A stretch of 12,319 nucleotides of DNA from Natrialbaceae archaeon Tc-Br11_E2g1 (GTDB lineage Archaea; Halobacteriota; Halobacteria; Halobacteriales; Natrialbaceae). Below, in pieces: positions 7,728 to 12,319 of this stretch (positions within the stretch are counted from its first letter, which is position 1; each line of letters starts with the position of its first letter). The position numbers and the translations under genes were made by a program. Under the pieces are notes generated by a model. The model ran no database searches, was not told the DNA's origin, and saw nothing but the letters and a program-made list of their open reading frames with translations. The stretch spans positions 1 through 12,319 of the forward strand of contig LKNC01000058.1 of assembly GCA_001564255.1 (NCBI GenBank), written 5' to 3'.

Positions 7728-7802
7728 ATCACACCGCGAGTGCGATCCGTTCGCCCGTCTCGAGCCCGTTCCGGAGGGCGGCGTGGAGACGCGCCTCGCC
7801 GG
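7728..7802 (-). repeat. 75-base direct repeat, copy 2 (inside the intact oxidoreductase gene)
   Basis: This is the parent copy of the repeat at 424-498: the last 24 codons (including stop) of the FAD oxidoreductase plus one base beyond. It matches copy 1 at 73 of 75 positions with both differences synonymous. Just downstream of the stop codon (7690-7727) is an AT-rich stretch containing TTTTCTATATCG that is absent beside the other copy. Confidence 0.9.
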
Positions 7803-8766
7803 CGACCCAGTCGCCGAGGGGGTAGAGGCCGTGGTCGGCGGCGTCCTCGAGCGGGCCGGCGGCGACCCGTCCCTCCGGGAGCGCGTACCGCCAGCCCTGG
7901 TGGTCGCTCCAGTCGGGCGCACGCAGGCGGTCCTCGCCGATCACGTCGGCGGTCATCGCCGCGAGGTCGGCGACGTTCCGTTCGGGGGGGTCGTCGTACC
8001 GCTCGACCGACCACTCGTGGCTCGCCTGGACGACGAGCACCGACTCGCCGTCGGGGACGTGTCCGGGTTTGCACTCCTCGCGGGCGATCCAGCCGATCCC
8101 GTGGTCCTTGCCGGGGTTGACGAGCGCGTAGTACGGACGGTCGAGCGCGAACTCGTAGCCGAGCACCGCGGTCCAGATCGTCCGGTAGGGGACGGCGTCG
8201 ACCGCCTCGGCGAGACGCTCCCGGAGGGGGTCGTCCCACTCGGCGTCAGCCAGGAGCGTCGCCGTCTGGGGGGCCGGCGGGTTCAGGAGGAGGACGTCGA
8301 ACGGCCCCCACTCCTCGCCGTCGTCGTCGACGAGCGTCCAGACGCCGTCCCCCCGGCGCAACGTCTCGATCCGCGTCCGTCGGTGGACGGCCGCCTCAGT
8401 CGCCCCGAACAGCCGCTTTGCGATCTGGGTGATCCCACGACGGTAGCTCCACTTGTGTTCGTCACTCTCCCGGCCGGGGGAGACTTCCCCCTCCCGGTCG
8501 AACGTCCAGATCGGCTCGGCGACGTCGACGAGCCCGTCGGTGTCGAGGTGCTCGGTCAGCAACTCGACGACGCGCTCGTCGGCCGATTTCACGTAGTTCG
8601 CGCCGTACTCGTAGCGGATCGGTCCCCGCCGGCGGGTGGCGGCCCGGCCACAGACGCCGCCGGATTTCTCCACGACCGTCAGCTCCGCGTCGGGGACGGT
8701 TCGATCGAGGGCGTAGCACGCGGCTGCGGCCGCGCCACCGGCCCCAACGACGCCGATTCGGGTCAT
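7729..8766 (-). CDS. Renalase-like NAD(P)/FAD-dependent oxidoreductase
   Basis: A 345-residue flavoprotein of the renalase/amine-oxidase-like group (the COG3380 type). It starts at once with the dinucleotide-binding fold: GAGGAA at 8-13 and acidic Glu33 at the end of the second strand (VVEKSGGVCGRAATRR, 31-46), which binds the FAD ribose. Near the C-terminus GDWVAGEARLHAALRNG (318-334) is the second FAD-contacting motif followed by its helix. There is no signal peptide or membrane helix, so it is cytoplasmic. The substrate cannot be told from sequence. The ATG at 8764-8766 is chosen because the fold begins two residues later; the frame extends to 9225 but only as the complement of the neighbouring regulator. 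It is divergent from the HTH_10 regulator across 168 bases, which may control it. GC is high (one line counted at 73%). Confidence 0.85.
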   Translation of the reverse strand: MTRIGVVGAGGAAAAACYALDRTVPDAELTVVEKSGGVCGRAATRRRGPIRYEYGANYVKSADERVVELLTEHLDTDGLVDVAEPIWTFDREGEVSPGRESDEHKWSYRRGITQIAKRLFGATEAAVHRRTRIETLRRGDGVWTLVDDDGEEWGPFDVLLLNPPAPQTATLLADAEWDDPLRERLAEAVDAVPYRTIWTAVLGYEFALDRPYYALVNPGKDHGIGWIAREECKPGHVPDGESVLVVQASHEWSVERYDDPPERNVADLAAMTADVIGEDRLRAPDWSDHQGWRYALPEGRVAAGPLEDAADHGLYPLGDWVAGEARLHAALRNGLETGERIALAV

Positions 8767-8794
8767 CGGCTCCGGTTGGGGCTTCGCGGGGAAA

Positions 8795-8814
8795 TCGCCA
8801 CCGGTCGCCACCGG
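8795..8814. repeat. Perfect tandem 10-base duplication upstream of the oxidoreductase
   Basis: TCGCCACCGG occurs twice in direct succession, 29-48 bases before the oxidoreductase start codon on its coding strand, where a promoter or operator would be expected. No clear TATA box accompanies it. It may be chance in GC-rich DNA. Confidence 0.4.
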
Positions 8815-8843
8815 CCTCGCCGGTTCCGGGGTGTCGCCGTTTC

Positions 8844-8869
8844 TGACCGTCCCTCGAGGGCGACGGTCA
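8844..8869. promoter_or_regulatory. Dyad element TGACCGTC-N10-GACGGTCA between divergent genes
   Basis: Perfect 8-base inverted arms (8844-8851 and 8862-8869) are separated by 10 bases that themselves contain the core CCTCGAGG. The element lies between the oxidoreductase (start 8766) and the HTH_10 regulator (start 8935), about 45-70 bases upstream of the regulator's TATA box. Position and symmetry suggest an operator for a dimeric regulator, possibly the HTH_10 protein itself. It could also form an RNA hairpin if transcribed. Confidence 0.45.
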
Positions 8870-8913
8870 CCGCCGGATGGTGGCGGGAAACCTGACCGCT
8901 TCCCAAAGCCGTC

Positions 8914-8917
8914 TATA
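8914..8917 (+). promoter_or_regulatory. TATA box of the HTH_10 regulator gene
   Basis: CTATAC is centred about 20-26 bases before the ATGs at 8935 and 8941, the haloarchaeal arrangement for a transcript that begins at or very near the start codon. It is the only AT-rich tetramer in the surrounding GC-rich sequence. Confidence 0.5.
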
Positions 8918-8934
8918 CGCGTTCGTGGTGGCAC

Positions 8935-9600
8935 ATGCACATGACCACCGTCGTCGACCTCGAGATCCCGGCCGAGAACCTCGGCCTCTCGGAGACGTTC
9001 GAACGGCTGCCGTCGTTCGAGTTCCGGATCGGGGGGGTGATCGGTGACGGACCGCCGCTGGTGTGGACGAGCGGCGCCGATCGGTCGGCGATCGAGAGCG
9101 CCCTCGAGGCCGATCCCTCCGTCGACCTCGTCGCCGTGTTGATCCACTCGGAGGACGAGCGGCTCCTGGTTCGTCTGGAGTTCGACCGGTCGATGAAGCT
9201 GTTTCACCGGATCGCCGCCGAACACGCCGGCGCCGTCCTCGAGGCCACCGGCCGGGACGGAACGTGGTCGTTGACGCTACTCTTCCACGACCGGGAACCC
9301 CTCTCCCGGGCCCACCGACGGTTCGAACGGTACGGCTTCGAGGCCACCGTGGGCCGGGTGGCCACGATGGACGGCGCCGACGACGACGGGACGCCGCTGA
9401 CCGAAACCCAGTACAAGACGATCGCGACGGCCTACGAGCTCGGCTACTTCGACGTTCCCCGGAAGGTAACTCTCCAGGAGCTCGCGACCGAGCTCGGGAT
9501 CTCACACCAGGCGCTCTCCGAACGGCTGCGCCGGAGCCACGCCGCGCTCGTCGGCGCGGAGCTGTCGGGCCGGGCACCGCCGAGGCGGATCGACCCCTGA
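8935..9600 (+). CDS. Bat-type transcriptional regulator with C-terminal HTH_10 domain
   Basis: A 221-residue haloarchaeal regulator with the bacterio-opsin-activator-like layout: an N-terminal sensor-like region (about 1-145) of alternating strands and helices, with the typical opening TTVVDLEIPAENLGL, then the HTH_10 domain at about 155-207. That domain shows LTETQYKTIATAYELGYFDVPRK, broken here as LTETQYKTIATAYELGY (155-171) then FDVPRK, followed by the recognition part TELGISHQALSERLRR. PAS/GAF sensor domains of full-length Bat are absent, so the signal is unknown. ATGs at 8935 and 8941 are both possible; the TATA box fits either. It is divergent from the FAD oxidoreductase, the most likely local target. 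Proteins of this family usually control one or a few operons. Confidence 0.9.
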   Translation: MHMTTVVDLEIPAENLGLSETFERLPSFEFRIGGVIGDGPPLVWTSGADRSAIESALEADPSVDLVAVLIHSEDERLLVRLEFDRSMKLFHRIAAEHAGAVLEATGRDGTWSLTLLFHDREPLSRAHRRFERYGFEATVGRVATMDGADDDGTPLTETQYKTIATAYELGYFDVPRKVTLQELATELGISHQALSERLRRSHAALVGAELSGRAPPRRIDP

Positions 9601-9942
9601 TCCGCCGGATGTGCGAACGTTTCGGCCACCTCGGGGAGTAAATTACGCTTATAGTCGGTCAAACGGCGAATGAGTTTAGATAGTTGTGCACGATCGGCGC
9701 CATGAGAATTTTATCACCAATAGACAGGCTTATTACTGAACGTACATACGGATCGTACGTCGGCCTCGTGCCGACACACGGCGTATCGCCAACCGAACGA
9801 TCCCTGTGAGTCCGGTGGAACGCGACCGTCCGATCGACCGACGGAGACGTTCCCCGTGGATCACTCATGCTCAGTCGGCGGCCGTCCGTGGCTGTACGGT
9901 CGCCGACCCGGTCGGGCCCATCGAGGCGCGCTCACCGAGCCC
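9601..9942. other. Intergenic region with AT-rich stretch and small dyads
   Basis: I see no convincing gene here. Bases 9640-9740 are clearly AT-rich relative to the surroundings, with TAAATTAC, AATTTTATCACC and TTATTACTG. Directly after is ACGTAC-N9-GTACGT (9740-9760), overlapping the GC-rich hairpin GTCGGC-CTCGT-GCCGAC (9759-9775). These could end the HTH_10 transcript or act upstream of the thiamine regulator. A 69-codon minus-strand frame (9659-9868) crosses the AT-rich part and does not look coding. Confidence 0.5.
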
Positions 9943-9948
9943 TTATTT
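9943..9948 (+). promoter_or_regulatory. TATA box of the ThiR-type regulator gene
   Basis: CCTTATTTCG places TTATTT centred 26-27 bases before the ATG at 9972. This fits a leaderless haloarchaeal promoter with transcription starting at or beside the A of the start codon. It supports 9972 over the earlier in-frame ATG at 9867. Confidence 0.6.
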
Positions 9949-9971
9949 CGACCCCGCTCGAAGCCGGCGGC

Positions 9972-10910
9972 ATGTCCCTCGTCCTGCCGAGCGAGCTCGT
10001 CGTCGACCGCCTCCTCCCGACCCTCCGGTCGATGCTCGCCGTCCGTCTGGCCGACCGGGGGCTGACCCAGCGGGAGATCGCCACCCACCTCGGGGTCACC
10101 CAGGCGGCCGTGAGCAAGTACGTCGGCGGGGAGGCCGGCGGCGACGAGCGCTTCCGTGAGGACCCCGAGACCGTCGCGGCCGCAGATCGGATCGCCGCCG
10201 GCATCGCCGAGGGGGAGATGGACGGCTACGACGCGCTCGCGGAGGTGCTCTCGCTGATCGACGCGCTCGTCGATCGGGGGCCGCTGTGTACGCTCCACGA
10301 GGAGGAGATGCCCGTCCTCGAGGGGCTGGGCTGTGACCTCTGTGTCCGGGGCAGCGACGAGACGGTCCAGGCCGAGCGGGAGGCGCTCGCGGACGTCCGG
10401 ACGGCCGCCCGGACCGTCGCGACGACCCCCGGCCTGTCCGAGTACGTCCCGAACGTCGGCACGAACGTCGGGACGGCGCTCCCGGAGGCGGCCGACGCGA
10501 CCGAGGTCGCCGCGATTCCGGGTCGCATCTACGTCGTCGGCGGGCGGATCGAGGTGCCGGCGAACCCCGAGTTCGGCGCCTCGCGAAACGTCTCGACGGC
10601 CGTCATCGCCGCCTCGGCGGTCGATCCCGCCGTCCGTGGCGCGGTCAACCTCGTCACCGACGACGCCCTCCTCGCGGCCGCCCGCGAGCTCGGAGTCGAC
10701 GCCGTGGAGTTCGATCCCGACTACGAGAACCGGGCCGACCGGCTCCGCGACCGGTTCGAGGCCGAGGACGGGGTGCCCCGGCTGGCCTACCACCGCGGCG
10801 CCTTCGGCGTCGAACCGATCACCTACGTCTTCGGAACCACCGGCCTCGAGGCCGCCCGGTTCCTCCGGGAGCTGGTGGCCGCGACGTCTCCCTCGGACCG
10901 AAGCGATTAG
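9972..10910 (+). CDS. thiR: ThiR-type transcriptional regulator (HTH + ThiN thiamine-phosphate-binding domain)
   Basis: A 312-residue protein with an N-terminal helix-turn-helix (LTQREIATHLGVTQAAVSKYV, here split as LTQREIATHLG at 31-41 and VTQAAVSKYV at 42-51), a short linker with Cys106, Cys121 and Cys124, and a ThiN domain at about 135-305. The ThiN part shows PNVGTNVGTALPEA (160-173), AIPGRI (181-186), FGAS (201-204) and YHRGAFGVEPITYVFG (273-288). ThiN alone or fused to ThiD makes thiamine phosphate; with an N-terminal HTH it is known in archaea, including Haloferax, as ThiR, a repressor of thiamine biosynthesis and uptake genes that senses a thiamine phosphate. No thi gene is nearby, so it presumably acts in trans. 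An older annotation as thiamine-phosphate synthase would likely be wrong. The start is set by the TATA box 27 bases upstream. Confidence 0.88.
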   Translation: MSLVLPSELVVDRLLPTLRSMLAVRLADRGLTQREIATHLGVTQAAVSKYVGGEAGGDERFREDPETVAAADRIAAGIAEGEMDGYDALAEVLSLIDALVDRGPLCTLHEEEMPVLEGLGCDLCVRGSDETVQAEREALADVRTAARTVATTPGLSEYVPNVGTNVGTALPEAADATEVAAIPGRIYVVGGRIEVPANPEFGASRNVSTAVIAASAVDPAVRGAVNLVTDDALLAAARELGVDAVEFDPDYENRADRLRDRFEAEDGVPRLAYHRGAFGVEPITYVFGTTGLEAARFLRELVAATSPSDRSD

Positions 10911-10915
10911 TGACG

Positions 10916-10936
10916 ACGCGGTGTAGCGTACCGCGT
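10916..10936 (+). terminator. Hairpin after the thiR stop codon
   Basis: Perfect 7-base arms ACGCGGT (10916-10922) and ACCGCGT (10930-10936) flank a 7-base loop, six bases after the thiR stop. No T tract follows, so the terminator reading is uncertain. The right arm overlaps the GTG at 10935 that would start the next small ORF, so the structure could instead hide that start. Confidence 0.35.
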
Positions 10937-11165
10937 GGCCTCCGTACCGACGATCGTCGCGGTCGCCGGCACCCTCGAGTGGCTTCTCGTGGTCGGGGAG
11001 TTCGAGGCGTTCGCGGCTGACGTCCGCAAACTCCGGGCGGACGTTCACGCGTCCCTCGCCGAGGACCTCGACGGCGAGTTCGAACGCGTCGACGATGAGC
11101 CCGAACGCGTCGACGGGGAGGGGCCGTCGTTCGGACCGTCCGACCGGCCCTCCGGTGGTCAGTAG
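10935..11165 (+). CDS. Doubtful small acidic hypothetical protein
   Basis: A 76-codon frame starting with GTG and filling the space between thiR and phoU, overlapping the convergent phoU end by 7 bases. The first 25 residues are hydrophobic (VPTIVAVAGTLEWLLVV), the middle is a charged helix, and the tail is Asp/Glu/Pro-rich and disordered-looking. Codon third positions are GC-rich, but so are shadow frames at this GC content. No ribosome binding site or TATA box is visible, and the GTG lies within a hairpin arm. I do not recognise it. Confidence 0.35.
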   Translation: MASVPTIVAVAGTLEWLLVVGEFEAFAADVRKLRADVHASLAEDLDGEFERVDDEPERVDGEGPSFGPSDRPSGGQ

Positions 11166-11830
11166 ATCAGCTCGTCGTCGTTCTCGACCATATAGAGGGT
11201 CCTGGCGGCGATGTTGACCGCGTGGTCGCCGACCCGCTCGAGGTCACGGATCGTAAGCAAGAGTCGCGAGACGTCCTCTAAGAGGATCTCGACTTCCTCC
11301 GGGGAGTCGAGCTCCCGTTCGATCAGGTCCCGCACGACGACCGCGCTCGCCCGCTCGGCGAACTGATCGACGTCGTCGTCCCGGGCCGCCAGCTCCCGGC
11401 AGCTCTCGACGTCCTCCTCGGCGTAGGCTGCCATCGCGTCGTCGATCATCTCGAGGGTCAACTCCCCCATCGCCTGGACGTCGACGTCCGGAAAGAGGTC
11501 CCGGCGGGCTTCCTTGGTGTACTCCCCGAGGTTCACCGCCAGGTCGCCGATCCGCTCGAGGTCGGTGATGATCTTGAACGAGGAGGCGATAAACCGGAGG
11601 TCGCCGGCGACCGGCTGCTGGAGCGCGAGCAGTTCGATACACTCCTTTTCCAGATCGAGGTACAGCCGGTTTACCTCGTGGTCGCCTTCGATCACCTCCT
11701 GGGCGAGCAGCTCGTCTTTCCGGTCCAAGGCGTCGAGGCCCATCCGGAGCCGTTCCATCACCACCTCGCTCATGTAGAGGACGTCCTCGCGGAGCTCCTC
11801 GAGTTGCTCCTGGTACGATCGTCTGGCCAT
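11159..11830 (-). CDS. phoU: PhoU-family phosphate signalling protein
   Basis: A 223-residue all-helical cytoplasmic protein with the two-fold repeat of PhoU. Each half contains the metal-binding E/D-x3-D motif: DLERIGDLAVN at 90-100 and DLERVGDHAVN at 196-206. The length is that of a classic two-repeat PhoU without a DNA-binding domain. In the family PhoU restrains phosphate uptake through the PstSCAB transporter. No pst gene lies in the window, so this copy is either unlinked to pst or one of several PhoU paralogues common in haloarchaea. The start is ATG 11828-11830 (MARRSYQEQL); a GTG four codons earlier is less likely. A G-rich stretch (GGGTGGGT) lies about 10 bases upstream of the ATG. 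An own promoter about 75-95 bases upstream is likely. Confidence 0.92.
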   Translation of the reverse strand: MARRSYQEQLEELREDVLYMSEVVMERLRMGLDALDRKDELLAQEVIEGDHEVNRLYLDLEKECIELLALQQPVAGDLRFIASSFKIITDLERIGDLAVNLGEYTKEARRDLFPDVDVQAMGELTLEMIDDAMAAYAEEDVESCRELAARDDDVDQFAERASAVVVRDLIERELDSPEEVEILLEDVSRLLLTIRDLERVGDHAVNIAARTLYMVENDDELIY

Positions 11831-11904
11831 AGGGGTACCCACCCGGGAAGCGTGATGTAACTTGTGGTCAGCCAGCTGTCACCGATCGCCCCCTCGATCG
11901 CAGG

Positions 11905-11926
11905 AATAAATCGCATATCGCGATAT
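11905..11926 (-). promoter_or_regulatory. phoU promoter region: TATA-like TTTATT and 12-base palindrome
   Basis: On the minus strand the perfect palindrome ATATCGCGATAT (11915-11926) is followed four bases later by TTTATT (11905-11910), which would start transcription near 11882 and give a leader of about 50 bases before phoU. A palindrome abutting the TATA box is where an archaeal repressor or activator binds. The palindrome also contains TATATC, which could itself be the TATA box. Confidence 0.45.
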
Positions 11927-11981
11927 AGAACGTAACTCCCACGTTCACAACTCCTGGAATCGGTCCTGACGACGCGTGATC

Positions 11982-12005
11982 GGCCGGCGGATCGGTCCGC
12001 TGGTC
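11982..12005 (-). terminator. GC-rich hairpin downstream of the uS14 gene
   Basis: Arms 11982-11991 and 11996-12005 pair over 10 bases, two of them G-U, around a 4-base loop (TCGG on plus). It lies 38-61 bases after the uS14 stop and upstream of the phoU promoter, a sensible place for transcription to end or for RNA 3'-end protection. No T tract follows, so function is unproven. Confidence 0.3.
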
Positions 12006-12042
12006 GCGTGGGCCGCGTTCCCCGAACCCGTGTCGACGGTAC

Positions 12043-12228
12043 TCAGTCGTACTTTCGAAAGCCCATCTCGCGGGCCATCTCTCGAAACGACTGCCGACAG
12101 AGCCAGATGTCGTACTTGCCGACCAGGCCCTGTTGCCGACCGGTGTCCCTACAGACGCGCCGGTTCCCGGTACGCTCGCCCGTCGGATCGGTGCCGTCGG
12201 TCGAGTCGGTCGTGTCGCGGCCGGTCAC
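12043..12228 (-). CDS. uS14 (S14, type-Z-like) ribosomal protein with incomplete zinc-binding Cys pairs
   Basis: A 61-residue protein whose C-terminal two thirds are unmistakable uS14: [40 protein letters not shown]. It belongs to the 30S head, contacting 16S rRNA. Type-Z S14 normally binds zinc through CxxC...CxxC; here the pairs read C-R-D-T and C-R-Q-S, so the second Cys of each is Thr or Ser and four-Cys zinc binding is not possible. The N-terminus is a disordered Thr/Asp-rich stretch. The GTG at 12226-12228 overlaps the preceding gene's TGA as GTGA, indicating co-translation. It is not in a spc-type order: uS8 does not follow, since a gap of about 210 bases and phoU do. Whether it is the only uS14 of the genome or a paralogue cannot be seen here. 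Confidence 0.85.
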   Translation of the reverse strand: MTGRDTTDSTDGTDPTGERTGNRRVCRDTGRQQGLVGKYDIWLCRQSFREMAREMGFRKYD

Positions 12229-12319
12229 GCCAACGCCCCCGCTTTCCGTCTCAACGACGGTTCGATCGCCGTGTCCTCGGAGAGCTCCTCGAGTAGCTCC
12301 GTGGCGTTACAGTCGGCCA
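12225..12319 (-). CDS. C-terminal tail of an unrecognised gene, cut by the window edge
   Basis: The minus-strand frame entering at the right edge encodes 30 residues (beginning [16 protein letters not shown], ending [12 protein letters not shown]) and stops with TGA at 12225-12227, overlapping the uS14 GTG start by 4 bases. The acidic helix and GC-rich third positions look like a genuine haloarchaeal gene. Too little is visible to name it; it does not look like the end of uL5, which precedes uS14 in ribosomal operons. It is probably co-transcribed with uS14. Confidence 0.6.
   Translation of the reverse strand, partial: ADCNATELLEELSEDTAIEPSLRRKAGALA

Noticed and set aside
7687..8895. 402-codon plus-strand frame opposite the FAD oxidoreductase
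   Set aside because: Antisense shadow of a protein with clear FAD motifs; it also runs through the divergent promoter region.
8767..9225. N-terminal extension of the oxidoreductase frame by 153 codons
   Set aside because: It lies over the HTH_10 gene and the divergent promoter, and the FAD fold begins right at the ATG at 8766.
9659..9868. 69-codon minus-strand ORF in the AT-rich intergenic region
   Set aside because: It spans promoter-like AT-rich DNA, its codon use is not haloarchaeal, and it has no ribosome binding site or recognisable domain.
9861..11048. 395-codon minus-strand frame opposite thiR
   Set aside because: Shadow of an HTH-ThiN gene with a good promoter; composition is Arg/Asp/Gly-rich without recognisable motifs.
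11792..12300. 18 of 19 bases shared between 11792-11810 (phoU) and 12282-12300 (tail of the edge gene)
   Set aside because: Both encode Leu/Glu-rich helices in the same frame with the same preferred codons, so chance similarity explains it.
1..12319. CRISPR array, transposase, integrase, tRNA or rRNA
   Set aside because: I looked for regularly spaced repeats, transposase and tyrosine-recombinase motifs, and tRNA-like cloverleafs and saw none in the window.

Overview
This is haloarchaeal chromosomal or megaplasmid DNA. The proteins are strongly acidic and third codon positions are GC-rich. The binding protein has a twin-arginine lipoprotein signal with a poly-Asp linker. Several halobacterial families are recognisable: an LWR-salt protein, an HTH_10/Bat-type regulator, a ThiR-type HTH-ThiN protein and a PhoU. 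TATA-like boxes sit about 26 bases before start codons, as in leaderless archaeal transcripts.

Left part (1-6880): a small unrecognised acidic ORF, possibly cut by the window edge, is followed by an orphan 75-base copy of the 3' end of an oxidoreductase gene. Then comes a complete five-gene dipeptide/oligopeptide ABC importer on the minus strand, in the order dppA-dppB-dppC-dppD-dppF. B/C and D/F overlap by 4 bases and C/D are 1 base apart, so these genes look translationally coupled. DppA captures substrate outside the cell, DppB and DppC form the channel, and DppD and DppF hydrolyse ATP.

Middle (6900-9600): a possibly broken small membrane-protein ORF, an LWR-salt protein and a renalase-like FAD oxidoreductase lie on the minus strand. 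A Bat-type HTH_10 regulator is transcribed divergently from the oxidoreductase, and a dyad-symmetric element sits between the two. The oxidoreductase carries the parent copy of the 75-base repeat, so the dpp cluster, the LWR gene and the small ORF lie between two direct repeats 7.3 kb apart. Hand counts on single lines suggest the dpp genes have lower GC (about 55-67%) than the genes to the right (about 67-75%).

Right part (9600-12319): an AT-rich intergenic stretch with small dyads, a ThiR-type thiamine regulator with a well-placed TATA box, a doubtful small ORF, a PhoU-family protein with a palindrome and TATA-like element upstream, a uS14 ribosomal protein that keeps only one Cys of each usual zinc-binding pair and is not in a ribosomal operon here, and the C-terminal tail of an unrecognised gene that overlaps the uS14 start.

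I saw no CRISPR array, tRNA, rRNA or transposase. The observations most worth following are the 75-base repeat flanking the dpp segment, the uS14 variant, and the dyad between the oxidoreductase and its neighbouring regulator.
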